From Bacteroidales bacterium (GTDB lineage Bacteria > Bacteroidota > Bacteroidia > Bacteroidales > P3), in assembly GCA_017542345.1 (NCBI GenBank), contig JAFXXI010000021.1:1-48174 (forward strand): a stretch of DNA of 48,174 nucleotides, in the 5' to 3' direction. Below are positions 26,483-35,528 of the stretch, piece by piece. The notes beneath the pieces are model-generated. The model ran no database searches and was not told the origin of the DNA. It saw nothing but the letters and a program-made list of their open reading frames with translations. The first letter of the stretch is position 1, and each line of letters opens with the position of its first letter. A program made the position numbers and the translations under genes.

Positions 26483-28261
26483 TTATTTCCCAAGCTTCAG
26501 CGTCTTCCAGTCGCCGGCGTGCTTGCCGTCGACATAGCCGTACAGCTCCTGCCACTTGCCCTGCAGGGCCGACTCCTTGTTCAGCTTGCGGTCCACTGCC
26601 TCGTAGATATCCTGATAGCTATAGCTGTCCAGCTGGGAGGCCATCCCCTTCACCTCCTTGAGCAGGAAATAGGTCAGGAAACCATGGTGATAGGCGTCGT
26701 AGCTGAAGGCTGTCTTGTCGGCTTTGGCAGCCATCAGCACGATGGCGTCGCTGTTCTTGTTGGCCTTGCGTTTGCTCTTCTTGGCGTCATTGGCCTCCAC
26801 CTTGCGGTCGCTGCGTACCATCAGGCCGCCGTTGCGCTGGTGTCCGTCGAAACTCGCGTCGAGGATCACCGTCAGGCGATTCACCGGATAGGCGTTGCGT
26901 TTGTCTTTGCCCTTGAGCCATGCACACAGCGTGTCCACCGCTATGCACTGCTTCGCGAAGCGGGCCGCCTCGCCGCGCTTCAGCGCTATGTCGTAGGCCT
27001 GGCAGTCGTCGACCTGTGCCTTTTTCTTGCGCTTGCAGCAACCCTTCGACTTCTTGTCCTGCAGCGCCTTGATGTCGCTCACGTCAAGGTTGTTGGGCAC
27101 CATATAGGTCACCCCGTCGAAGTCGGTGAAGCCGTGGCCGGCAAAGTAGACATAGATATCGGCCTGCGGGGTCGGCGTCTCACCGCCCTTCAGGGCCACG
27201 GCCTGCGAGAGGTCGGTCAGCCAGTGGATACCCTCGTCCTTGATCTGCGCCTTCGAGGCATTGTGCAGCACCTTCACCTGACGCGCGGGCACCCCGAGAG
27301 TCTTCACAAAGTAGCGCTGCATCACCTCGCCGTCGTTGCTGGCGTAGGGCACCGCCGGCAGGAACTTGTGGTCATAGTCCTCGTTGGCCACAATCAGCAC
27401 ATAGGCGTTGTCATAGTTGCCCGTGCCCTGCGGTATATTGACATCCACATAGTCGTCCTGCATCTTGTCGGCCGTCATCAGCTCGATGGTCTCGCGGAAA
27501 GCGTCGTGCACCGTCAGCTCGATGCTCGAGCGGCGGTAGTGGGCACCCGTGTCGGCATACGAGCGGGTCACATAGCTGTAGTCGTTCTGCGTCCGCGCCA
27601 GATTGCGCACATTGTTTTCCAGGAACTCGCGCACCGACTGCGCCCTGATGTAGGCCAGCTGGCAGTTGTTCTGGATGCCCGTGGCCGAATCCACCGAGAT
27701 GCGCAGCGGCTCCCCGTTGAACACCGTCGGGCAGTAGCGGAAGTTGCCATACTCCCCGTTGTAGGGTATCACACGCGACAGCTCGGTGCCGTCGGTGGAG
27801 GAAAATATCTTCACCGACACCGCCTTGCCGGCGCGGAAGATGTCGTTCAGCACATCCTCCACGAAAGTCTTGGTCAGCGAGCAGATGGCGCGGCACGAAT
27901 TCGAGGTCTCCCAGGCAAAGGCGCCCAGCGGATAGTCGTCCGTGTAGCCCTCCAAATGCTTGCAGTTGTACGAGATATCGTAGACATAGTTCAGTTCCTT
28001 CTCACCGTTCTCCTTCAGTCCTTCCACAATCTCGGTGCGTATGGTGACGTAGCTCTCGTCGTAGAGCTTGTACTCGTTGGGCAGGTTCACCAGCATCTGC
28101 TGTGCACGGCGCTGCATGGTGCGCTGACGGCCGGCCACATCCTGCTCCAGATACTCGCGGATGGCCGCCTCATACTCCTTGTTGAGTTCCTTCTCGCCCC
28201 GTTGGGCACACAGCGGCAACATCGCCAGAACCGCTAAAAGGGTAAAAACCACTCTTTTCAT
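26483..28261 (-). CDS. Caspase-fold (C14-like) exported protein with Ser in place of catalytic Cys
   Basis: The protein is 592 aa. The start at 28261 is chosen because an upstream ATG-like frame at 28303 lies inside the -7 promoter box, and MKRVVFTLLAVLAMLPLCAQ is a good signal peptide. The C-terminal part is a caspase/metacaspase fold: AYVLIVANEDYDHKFLPAV, VLHNASKAQI, DIYVYFAGHGF (His dyad member H376) and the ILDASFDGHQRNGG strand. The usual motif is DACFSG; here codon 470 is AGT, Ser, not TGT. The Lys/Cys-rich insert near 410 (SKGCCKRKKK) is unusual. The His and fold remain, so it may be a Ser-dependent enzyme, a pseudo-enzyme or a ligand-binding protein. It is secreted to the envelope by inference. 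Confidence 0.8.
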   Translation of the reverse strand: MKRVVFTLLAVLAMLPLCAQRGEKELNKEYEAAIREYLEQDVAGRQRTMQRRAQQMLVNLPNEYKLYDESYVTIRTEIVEGLKENGEKELNYVYDISYNCKHLEGYTDDYPLGAFAWETSNSCRAICSLTKTFVEDVLNDIFRAGKAVSVKIFSSTDGTELSRVIPYNGEYGNFRYCPTVFNGEPLRISVDSATGIQNNCQLAYIRAQSVREFLENNVRNLARTQNDYSYVTRSYADTGAHYRRSSIELTVHDAFRETIELMTADKMQDDYVDVNIPQGTGNYDNAYVLIVANEDYDHKFLPAVPYASNDGEVMQRYFVKTLGVPARQVKVLHNASKAQIKDEGIHWLTDLSQAVALKGGETPTPQADIYVYFAGHGFTDFDGVTYMVPNNLDVSDIKALQDKKSKGCCKRKKKAQVDDCQAYDIALKRGEAARFAKQCIAVDTLCAWLKGKDKRNAYPVNRLTVILDASFDGHQRNGGLMVRSDRKVEANDAKKSKRKANKNSDAIVLMAAKADKTAFSYDAYHHGFLTYFLLKEVKGMASQLDSYSYQDIYEAVDRKLNKESALQGKWQELYGYVDGKHAGDWKTLKLGK

Positions 28262-28300
28262 ATTGTTTCCGTGTCTATTAATATCGTATGGAACAAAATG

Positions 28301-28332
28301 CAAAAATACAAAACATCCGCGACATAGCCAAA
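28301..28332 (-). promoter_or_regulatory. Promoter for the caspase-like gene
   Basis: On the minus strand the -33 TTTG (28332-28329) and -7 TATTTTTG (28308-28301) are 20 bp apart, matching the phylum pattern. Transcription would begin near 28294, which rules out the start at 28303. Confidence 0.75.
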
Positions 28333-28344
28333 TTTATTTTGCTC

Positions 28345-29715
28345 CTACTGCACCACCAGCGCCTTGGCGGCGGTAGCGGTGGCCGTGTGCAGCAGCACCG
28401 TGTATTGGCCTGCCGCGAGTGCTGAGATGTCCAGCACTGTCTCGCTTCCCTGCACCTCCTGCGCCAGGCAGCGCCGCCCCTGCATATCGTACACCTCCAC
28501 CATCCGCAGCGCCTCGCCGCAGCTCACCCTCACGCGCCCCGTCGCCGGGTTCGGCGTCAGCTCCGCATGGAGACCCGCCGCCTCGTCGATGCCCTCGCCT
28601 GGGCTGCCGAAGCCCACCTCCAGCGGACCGCTCCAGCCCGTCCACTCGTCGCGCGCAAAGCGGCACCGTGCCCGCACATAGATGTCGTATGGGTGCCCCG
28701 CCGCCATGCCTGACAGCACACTTTGGGCGATAGGGCAGTCCACCACCGTCCCCTCGCCCGCGGGCGTCCCAGTGGGGCCGTAGCTCAACTGCCAGTCGCG
28801 GTGGTTCACACCTGCGTCCCACTGCACAAACGCCGTCGTCCCGCTCCCCAGCCGGCTCCACCGCAAACCCTGCACATCCGGGCAGCTGTCGCACTCCCGC
28901 CGCACTATAGGAAACAGCAGCGGGTAGCAGTATATCTCCCCATACTGCCACGCGCTGGAGGCATTGCTTTTCATCATGTAGCTCTGCGCCGGAAAGCGAT
29001 GTCCCAGAGTTTCATAGTTGGCCCCATTGTGAAACCACTCCATCCATCCGAAAGTACGGTCATCCTTGTCCACCCGGTTGAATGGGATATATGTGCTCCA
29101 ATGCTTTACTGACATATAGAACGAATCTGTCACGTTGTATTCTCTGTCAAAATACACTTCTATCAGATGGTAACAGTGTATTGTATCTTGATTTCCAATT
29201 GAACCCATATATGCTTCCCACCAATCGGCATCTGGTTGACCCCACCCCTTGTATGGCGCATACACGCGATTGACGACCATTGTGTCGAAACGAATCCTCT
29301 TTGAGGCAAATGGAATCATGTCATTGCCTTCTGGAGTGTACAGTTTGACCTCCGCTGAATCATATCTTCTTTGTAAACTATCCAGACGAGGCATAAATGC
29401 CACCCAATCAACCCACGCCACGCCGATTACTGTCAATGCCGAATCGAAATGAAATCCCAGTGCATAGTCGCCACTGTTAAAGTCCATTGCAGCCCTCCTG
29501 GCTATTTCTTCCTGCGCGACGGCCACACGTTGCAATCTTGGTAATATAAGTAGCGTTGACCCATCATGAAGGAAATGCATCGAATCCAGCGGGTTTTCGG
29601 TGAGAAACTGCGGCATCTGCAAATTATACGGCAGCGTGTCATACTGCTGTGCCTGCATGGTGGTGGCAGACAATGCCGCCATCGCCATTATCAATAATAA
29701 AACTATCTTTTTCAT
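28345..29715 (-). CDS. T9SS-exported protein with fibronectin-III-like domain and sorting CTD
   Basis: The protein is 456 aa. The start at 29715 gives a signal peptide (MKKIVLLLIMAMAALSATTM); the longer frame begins in the leader. The N-terminal 250 residues are of unknown family (aromatic, Asp-rich), followed by a fibronectin-III-like unit (VQGLRWSRLGSGTTAFVQW to GHPYDIYVRARC). The last 75 residues are a T9SS type A sorting domain with LTPNPATGRVRVS, MVEVYDMQGRRCLAQEV and AAGQYTVLLHTATATAAKALV. The DNA for the first half is visibly more AT-rich than the end. It is predicted surface-attached cargo. A leader of about 150 nt precedes it. Confidence 0.8.
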   Translation of the reverse strand: MKKIVLLLIMAMAALSATTMQAQQYDTLPYNLQMPQFLTENPLDSMHFLHDGSTLLILPRLQRVAVAQEEIARRAAMDFNSGDYALGFHFDSALTVIGVAWVDWVAFMPRLDSLQRRYDSAEVKLYTPEGNDMIPFASKRIRFDTMVVNRVYAPYKGWGQPDADWWEAYMGSIGNQDTIHCYHLIEVYFDREYNVTDSFYMSVKHWSTYIPFNRVDKDDRTFGWMEWFHNGANYETLGHRFPAQSYMMKSNASSAWQYGEIYCYPLLFPIVRRECDSCPDVQGLRWSRLGSGTTAFVQWDAGVNHRDWQLSYGPTGTPAGEGTVVDCPIAQSVLSGMAAGHPYDIYVRARCRFARDEWTGWSGPLEVGFGSPGEGIDEAAGLHAELTPNPATGRVRVSCGEALRMVEVYDMQGRRCLAQEVQGSETVLDISALAAGQYTVLLHTATATAAKALVVQ

Positions 29716-29868
29716 ATCACTTTTTTTTATTCCATTTGATTCTTTTTGAAGTTTTCGCCTCCGCAGAATACATTCGATGTCACCTGCCGCCATTAAGCAG
29801 CATAAACATGCTGACAAGCAGTAATTTGTAGTGATTTTTCATATACTTTCCTTTCTTTTATACAACTG

Positions 29869-29900
29869 CAAAACTATGCAAAAGATATGACTTTTGCAAA
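29869..29900 (-). promoter_or_regulatory. Promoter for the 28345-29715 T9SS cargo gene
   Basis: The -33 TTTG (29900-29897) and -7 TAGTTTTG (29876-29869) on the minus strand are 20 bp apart. Start of transcription would be near 29862, leaving a leader of about 147 nt. That leader shows no clear fold to the eye. Confidence 0.7.
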
Positions 29901-29962
29901 CTTTTTTCACCGGAAATGCAAACGACTGTAAACCAGTATATTGCAACTGCGCTCACAAAACG

Positions 29963-30108
29963 CTGTTTTTTAGGGTCCTGTCCGGTTCCCCTCCGGTCCC
30001 CCTCCGGTCCCGCTCCGGTCCCCCTCCTACCGACTTCGGTCGAGTTGCGAAGAGGGGGCGGTGGGGGTCCCGGGAGGACTCCGAGGGGGAGGTATGAGGG
30101 CGGAGGTG
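29963..30108 (+). repeat. GC-rich intergenic repeat, copy 2
   Basis: The block begins after TGTTTTTTAGGG and contains four CCTCCGGTC units, a centre reading TTCGGTCGAGTTGCGAAG, then a G-rich arm. It lies in the divergent gap between the T9SS cargo and porU, in the opposite orientation to copies 1 and 3. Its flank is shared with copy 3 (TGTTTTTTAGGG on the minus strand there). Confidence 0.8.
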
Positions 30109-30112
30109 TAAG

Positions 30113-30128
30113 TGGCACAATTTTTGCA
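30113..30128 (+). promoter_or_regulatory. Sigma-54-type promoter for porU
   Basis: TGGCAC, five bases, TTGCA gives a perfect -24/-12 pair with GG (30114-30115), ten bases, GC (30126-30127). Transcription should start near 30139, about 47 nt before the porU ATG. A sigma-70-type reading is poor here because no -33 TTTG is present. Confidence 0.65.
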
Positions 30129-30185
30129 GTGCATAATACAATAAATATAGAAAAATGGAGTTATTGGGTAAGCGGAAAACGAACG

Positions 30186-33100
30186 ATGGAAAGAAAAGAC
30201 CATAGGCATATCGTCGGGGTGGCGGCAACGGCCGTCACACTGGCCTTGTCGTTTTCCGTCCCGACGGGAGCGCAGACGGGGTCTGTGCTGTCGGAGGACA
30301 GCTGGTGGGCGGTGACGGTCAGGAGCGAGGGGGTGTACCGGCTGACAACCAGCGAGGTGCCGGGGCTGTCGGGCGCCGACGTGACCCGCATCGGGATGTA
30401 CGGCGGAAGCGGCGAGCAGCTGAGCACGAGCAACCAAGAGACGCCCTGCGACGGGCTGCGCCCCATCGCCATCGACGTGCACGACGCCAACGGCAACGGC
30501 CGCTTCGACGGCGACGACGAGGTGCTGTTCTGGGGCGAAGGCACGGACGTGTGGCGCTGGGACGACGGCGACCAACGCTGGGAGATGCGGCGGCACACAT
30601 ACGCCACCTCGAACAAATATTTCCTGACGCGCGAGGCACGCGAGCCCGTGAGGGTGAGCGTGGCGGCACGGCCGACGGCCGACACAGCGCTGACCTCGTA
30701 CACGGCGGTGACGGCGGTGAACAACGACCTGGTGAACATCTACCAGAGCGGCCAGCTGTGGATGGGCGAGAAATTCACCCAGACGGTGACGGAGCGGACA
30801 GTGACGCTGACCCTGCCGGCTCAGGCGCGCGACATCAGGCTGCGCTATGCGCTGGCCAGCAAAGGGTCGGCCGCGGGGCGCTTCACGCTGACCACCACGG
30901 GGTTGACCCGCGAGCACACGATTACGCCGCTGCAGGTATACGGCAGCTGGCTGGAGGCCACCACGGCCCAGGCCCAGAGCCTGGCCTTCACGCTGCGCTA
31001 CACCCCGGGCGAGAGCACGGCGGAGGGATACCTGGACTATATAGAGATGAACGGCAAGGTGCCGCTGGCCTACGGCAGCGGACAGCTGACGGTGCGCAAC
31101 GACCAGCACCTAGGCGCGGGGCTCACAGCCGAATACCGCCTGACGGGCGGCACAGGGACACGCGTGTGGGAGGTGCGCCGCGACGGAACGGCGCGCGAGA
31201 TGGCCGTGAGCGGCGGCAGCTGGGCCGACAGCACGACGGAGGCACGGACCTACGTCGTCTTCGCCAACGGGCAGAGCCCCGCGGGGGTCAGCTCGGTGGG
31301 GTGCCAGAACCTGACGGGCTGCGGCGCGGCCGACTATGTGGTGGTGACGCAGAAGAGCTACAAGGCGCAGGCCCAGCGCATCGCGGCGCTGCACGCGGTG
31401 ATGGACGGCTGGGAGACGCTGGTGGTGACCGACGAGGAGGTGTACAACGAGTTCTCGTCGGGCAAACCCGACCCGATGGCCATACGCTGTTTCCTGCGCA
31501 ACCTGCGGCAGCGCCATCCCGAGCGGCCGCCGCAATGGATGCTGCTGATGGGCAAGGCAAGCTACGACCCGCGCGACCTGATGGGCAACGGCACCGCGAC
31601 GCTGGTGACCTTCGAGAGCCTCAACTCGTTTGACGACGACGGCCTGTCGTATGCGAGCGACGACATGATGGGCTATCTGGACGACGACGAGGGCGGCAAC
31701 GGCGCCGGAACGCTGGACGTGGGCATAGGACGCCTGCCGGCGAAGAGCCTGGCCGAGGCCGAGCACATGGTGGACAAGGTGGAGGGCTATATGATGCGGC
31801 GCGACCTGATTGACGGCAGCGGCAGCGGCGACTGGCGCAACTATGTGGCGCTGCTGTCGGACGACGCCGACCCGTCGAAGCCGGGCGACACCTCGTTTGT
31901 GCACGACTCGGAAGCCACGGCGCGGGAGATTGGGGCTCGCTATCCGGGCATCAACATCGACCGGCTCTATGCCGACGCCTACCACCAGCAGTCGGACGCC
32001 ATCGGCTCGTTCTACCCCGAACTGAAGGCTGCGCTGACACGGAGAATGAACTACGGATGCCTGCTCATCAACTACATAGGGCACGGCTCGACACGCTATA
32101 TCGGCACAGAGCGCTACATAGAGCCCGAGGACATCGGCGGCTACACCAACGAAGGACGGCTGCCGCTGTTCGTGACCTCGACCTGCTCGTACGGCTACCA
32201 CGACCTGCCGGGCGAGGAGTGCGGCGCCGAGGCCCACCTGCTGGCGACGGGCGGCGCGGTGGCGATCATCAGCGCCTCGCGGCCCATCAGCCATATCCCG
32301 CAGTTCAACACCGACGTGATACTCTATGCGCTCGACACGGCGAACACCGTGGGCGACGCGCTGCGCCTGGCGAAGAACCGCACATCGGTGTCGCCTTGCA
32401 TCGGACTGATGGGTGACCCCGGGATGCGGCTGAGCGTGCCGGAGAACCAGGTGGTGGTGACACACATCGACGGGCGTGAGGTGCGTCCCGACGAGAACGA
32501 CACGGCGACAGTGTTGAGCGAGGTGACGGTGAGCTGCGAGGTGCGTGATGGCCACGGGACGCTGCTGACCGACTTCGACGGCATGGCGTGGCCGATAGTG
32601 TTCGACCGCGCTACAGAGAGCCACACGCTGGCCAACGACAACCCCGGGACCGAGGTGCGCTTCATGCAGCAAAAAAGCATACTGTACAAGGGCGCGGCGA
32701 CGGTGAGCGGCGGACAGTTCAGCTACACCTTCCGCGTGCCCAAAGACGTGCAATACCAATATGCCGCCGGCAAGCTGAGCCATTACGCGGTGAGCGGCAC
32801 CGACCACGCGGCAGGCAGCCACGGACGCCTCTTCTTCGGAGGACTGAACGAGGAGGCCGAGATAGCGGAGACACGGCCCGACATCAGGCTGTATCTGGGT
32901 GACACCAACTTCCGCGACGGCGGGGTGACCGACGGCAACCCGATGCTGATAGCCTACCTGTCGGACAGCGTGGGCATCAACGCCTTCGGGTCGGGGCTGG
33001 GACACGACATCACGGTGACGCTGGACGGACAGGCGGGGAGCCTGATAGTGCTGAACGACTTCTACGAAGCCGACCTGGCGGACAGCCGCCGCGGGGTGGT

Positions 33101-33509
33101 GCGCTATCCGCTGTCGGGCATCGACCCGGGATGCCACGCGCTGACGCTGAAGGCGTGGAACATCTGGGGCTACTCGAGCACCGCCGTGCTGCGCTTCACC
33201 GTGCACGGGGCCGACACAGCCTATTTCGCCTCGCTGACGGTGGCGCCGAACCCCGCCCACGGGCAGGCCACCTTCCGCTATGAGACCAACAACCCCTCGG
33301 CCGTCACATCGGCACTGCTGCAGATATACTCGCCGCAGGGAGCGCTGCTGGCCACCCTGACGCCGCCGGTGCACGCCGAGAGCTACATGGTGGGGCCGGT
33401 GCGGTGGGACCTTTCGCAGACACCCCCGGGCATCTACCTGGCGCGCATGATGGTGACCACCGAGGACGGCGAGACACACCAGTCGACACAAAAAGTAATT
33501 GTGCGGTGA
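30186..33509 (+). CDS. porU: T9SS sortase PorU (gingipain-like C25 peptidase)
   Basis: The protein is 1107 aa, normal for PorU. The ATG at 30186 is chosen because it gives a signal peptide (ATAVTLALSFSVPTGAQ) and follows the sigma-54 site; the longer frame runs through the GC repeat. The C25 peptidase domain starts near residue 415 (ADYVVVTQKSYKAQAQRI), with MLLMGKASYDPRDLMG and DVGIGRLPAKSLAEAEHMVD. The catalytic His is H633 in YIGHGSTRYIG and the Cys is C667 in FVTSTCSYG. A C-terminal domain follows, resembling a T9SS CTD (NPAHGQATFRYETNN to PGIYLARMMVTTEDG). PorU cuts the CTD from cargo and joins it to A-LPS at the outer membrane. It is 57 bp before porV. Confidence 0.93.
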   Translation: MERKDHRHIVGVAATAVTLALSFSVPTGAQTGSVLSEDSWWAVTVRSEGVYRLTTSEVPGLSGADVTRIGMYGGSGEQLSTSNQETPCDGLRPIAIDVHDANGNGRFDGDDEVLFWGEGTDVWRWDDGDQRWEMRRHTYATSNKYFLTREAREPVRVSVAARPTADTALTSYTAVTAVNNDLVNIYQSGQLWMGEKFTQTVTERTVTLTLPAQARDIRLRYALASKGSAAGRFTLTTTGLTREHTITPLQVYGSWLEATTAQAQSLAFTLRYTPGESTAEGYLDYIEMNGKVPLAYGSGQLTVRNDQHLGAGLTAEYRLTGGTGTRVWEVRRDGTAREMAVSGGSWADSTTEARTYVVFANGQSPAGVSSVGCQNLTGCGAADYVVVTQKSYKAQAQRIAALHAVMDGWETLVVTDEEVYNEFSSGKPDPMAIRCFLRNLRQRHPERPPQWMLLMGKASYDPRDLMGNGTATLVTFESLNSFDDDGLSYASDDMMGYLDDDEGGNGAGTLDVGIGRLPAKSLAEAEHMVDKVEGYMMRRDLIDGSGSGDWRNYVALLSDDADPSKPGDTSFVHDSEATAREIGARYPGINIDRLYADAYHQQSDAIGSFYPELKAALTRRMNYGCLLINYIGHGSTRYIGTERYIEPEDIGGYTNEGRLPLFVTSTCSYGYHDLPGEECGAEAHLLATGGAVAIISASRPISHIPQFNTDVILYALDTANTVGDALRLAKNRTSVSPCIGLMGDPGMRLSVPENQVVVTHIDGREVRPDENDTATVLSEVTVSCEVRDGHGTLLTDFDGMAWPIVFDRATESHTLANDNPGTEVRFMQQKSILYKGAATVSGGQFSYTFRVPKDVQYQYAAGKLSHYAVSGTDHAAGSHGRLFFGGLNEEAEIAETRPDIRLYLGDTNFRDGGVTDGNPMLIAYLSDSVGINAFGSGLGHDITVTLDGQAGSLIVLNDFYEADLADSRRGVVRYPLSGIDPGCHALTLKAWNIWGYSSTAVLRFTVHGADTAYFASLTVAPNPAHGQATFRYETNNPSAVTSALLQIYSPQGALLATLTPPVHAESYMVGPVRWDLSQTPPGIYLARMMVTTEDGETHQSTQKVIVR

Positions 33510-33566
33510 CACAATAATAGAAGCGATACAGCGTTAATGTATTTACGAATTGAAACAACGAAAAGA

Positions 33567-34766
33567 ATGAAAAGACTATGCCTATTGTCTGTGATGGTTG
33601 CCCTGGCGGCCGTGGCAGGCGCCCAAAGCGGCAGCAACACCAACTGGACCGGACAGAACACAGATAACAAGAACTATATCTCGACGGGTATGCCGATACT
33701 GCTGATTGCGCCCGACGCTGTGAGCAGCGGCATGGGCGACGCCGGTGCGGCCTCGACGCCCGACCTCTACTCGGCACACTGGAACAACGCCAAATTCGCC
33801 TTCATCGACGGCACCATGGGCGTGGGCCTGACTTACACCCCGTGGCTGCGCAACCTGCATGTGGGCGACATGAACCTGTTCTACTTGAGCGGATACTACC
33901 GCATCAACAAGCGCTCGGCGGCGGCGGCCAGCCTCACCTACTTCACGCTGGGCGACATCGACAACACCGACGAAGACGGACAAACGCTGCAGACGCTGCA
34001 TCCCAACGAGTTTGCCTTCGACGTCACCTACGCACTGCAGCTGACGGACCACTTGTCGCTGGGTGCCAGCGGCCGTTTCATACGCAGCGACCTGACCAAC
34101 GGCGCCATCCTGAGCAACAGCGGTGAGCACACCGAGACCCACGCCGCCAACTCGATAGCCGCCGACCTGGGCGTGTACTACCAGACCGAGGTGGCCAAGG
34201 GACAGGACATCGCTTTCGGCGCCATGATGTCGAACCTCGGCGCCAAACTCTCCTACTCGGACGACGACAACCAGAACGAGTTCCTGCCGGCCAACCTGCG
34301 CATCGGCGGACGCTATACGAACCGCATTGACGACTACAACAAAATCAGCGTGCTGCTCGACGCCAACAAGCTGCTGGTGCCCACACGCCCTTATACGCGC
34401 GACGGCGTGGACTACCCCACCCGCTACGCCAACAACCTGACAGAGTATAACAACATCGGCCCGATTGCCGGTGCCTTGCAGAGCTTCGCCGACGCCCCGG
34501 GCGGCTTCAGCGAGGAGATGCAGGAGGTGCAGCTGTCGGTGGGCGCCGAATACTGGTATGCCGAGACCTTCGCGGCACGCGCCGGCTACTTCTTCGAGCA
34601 CGCCAACAAAGGCGGACGCCAGTATGCCACCGTGGGCTTCGGGCTACGCTACAACGTCATCGCCTTCGACCTCTCCTACCTTATCCCCACCACCAAAATC
34701 AGCACCAGCCCGCTGGCGAACACCATACGCATCGGTCTGACGCTGGAACTGAAACCTGAGAAATGA
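33567..34766 (+). CDS. porV: T9SS outer-membrane shuttle protein PorV (LptO)
   Basis: The protein is 399 aa. The start at 33567 gives a signal peptide ending VAGAQ. The mature part is a FadL/PorV-type 14-strand barrel; the stretch [20 protein letters not shown], followed by [13 protein letters not shown] and [15 protein letters not shown], is diagnostic of PorV. It ends in strands with [15 protein letters not shown]. PorV carries cargo CTDs from the translocon to PorU. It directly follows porU and overlaps ispF by ATGA, so the T9SS pair is transcribed with ispF. Confidence 0.93.
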   Translation: MKRLCLLSVMVALAAVAGAQSGSNTNWTGQNTDNKNYISTGMPILLIAPDAVSSGMGDAGAASTPDLYSAHWNNAKFAFIDGTMGVGLTYTPWLRNLHVGDMNLFYLSGYYRINKRSAAAASLTYFTLGDIDNTDEDGQTLQTLHPNEFAFDVTYALQLTDHLSLGASGRFIRSDLTNGAILSNSGEHTETHAANSIAADLGVYYQTEVAKGQDIAFGAMMSNLGAKLSYSDDDNQNEFLPANLRIGGRYTNRIDDYNKISVLLDANKLLVPTRPYTRDGVDYPTRYANNLTEYNNIGPIAGALQSFADAPGGFSEEMQEVQLSVGAEYWYAETFAARAGYFFEHANKGGRQYATVGFGLRYNVIAFDLSYLIPTTKISTSPLANTIRIGLTLELKPEK

Positions 34767-35230
34767 GAATAGGAACGGGATATGACGTGCACCGCCTTGG
34801 CGAGGGGTTGCCTCTGTGGCTGGGCGGAGTGCAGGTGCCGCACAGCCACGGCCTGATAGGCCACAGCGACGCCGACGTGCTGCTGCACGCCGTGTGCGAC
34901 GCCCTGCTGGGCGCCGCCGCGCTGGGCGACATCGGAAAGCACTTCCCCGACACCGACCCGCAATACAAAGGCATCAGCAGCCTGAAACTGCTGGCACATG
35001 TGGGCAACCTGCTGAAACAGGAAGGCTACAGCGTGGGCAACATTGACGCCACCGTGGCGGCCCAGCGGCCCAAGCTGGCGCCCTACATCACGCAGATGCG
35101 ACAGAACATTGCCGATACCCTCGGTATCGGGCTCGACCAGGTGTCGGTGAAAGCCACCACCACCGAGCACCTCGGCTTCGAGGGCCGCGAAGAAGGCATC
35201 AGCGCACAGGCAGTGGCACTTCTGAATTGA
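34763..35230 (+). CDS. ispF: 2-C-methyl-D-erythritol 2,4-cyclodiphosphate synthase
   Basis: The protein is 155 aa, normal for IspF. It makes the cyclodiphosphate in the non-mevalonate isoprenoid route. Metal ligands are D8 and H10 in [10 protein letters not shown], and the next conserved His is in [37 protein letters not shown] and [17 protein letters not shown] complete the active site and trimer interface. It overlaps porV at its start and is directly followed by clpS. Cytoplasmic. Confidence 0.97.
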   Translation: MRIGTGYDVHRLGEGLPLWLGGVQVPHSHGLIGHSDADVLLHAVCDALLGAAALGDIGKHFPDTDPQYKGISSLKLLAHVGNLLKQEGYSVGNIDATVAAQRPKLAPYITQMRQNIADTLGIGLDQVSVKATTTEHLGFEGREEGISAQAVALLN

Positions 35231-35524
35231 ATGAAAGTGGAAAAAGAGAAACCATATGTAAGCCCCCAGGCTGACGAGGAAGCCGCCGTGCTGGAAGACA
35301 GCGGCTGCTCGCTGGTGCTTTGGAACGATGACGTGCACACTTTCGACTACGTCATCAAGGCGCTGGTCGACATCTGCCGCCACACCACGGAGCAGGCCGA
35401 GCAATGCGCCATCTTGGTGCACTGCCACGGAAAATGCACGGTGAAACACGGTTCCTACACCGAGCTGTTGCCCATGCACACCGCCCTGCTCGACAAACAA
35501 CTGACCTCGGAAATACAAGAATAA
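35231..35524 (+). CDS. clpS: ATP-dependent Clp protease adaptor ClpS
   Basis: The protein is 97 aa, normal for ClpS. It brings N-degron substrates to ClpAP. The motif SLVLWNDDVHTFDYVIKAL holds the Asn-Asp pair and His that bind the N-terminal residue; TTEQAEQCAILVHCHGKCTV is the second half of the fold. The first 24 residues are flexible. The ATG at 35231 follows the ispF stop with no gap, and the NfeD-like gene begins 4 bp after its stop. Confidence 0.95.
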   Translation: MKVEKEKPYVSPQADEEAAVLEDSGCSLVLWNDDVHTFDYVIKALVDICRHTTEQAEQCAILVHCHGKCTVKHGSYTELLPMHTALLDKQLTSEIQE

Positions 35525-35528
35525 GACT

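Noticed and set aside
29916-30185. Longer N-terminus for PorU
   Set aside because: It passes through the GC-rich repeat and the sigma-54-like site, and would bury the signal peptide.
31110-33512. 800-codon open frame on the minus strand opposite porU
   Set aside because: It mirrors the GC-rich codons of porU, has no recognisable domain and is His/Arg/Val-rich, typical of shadow frames.
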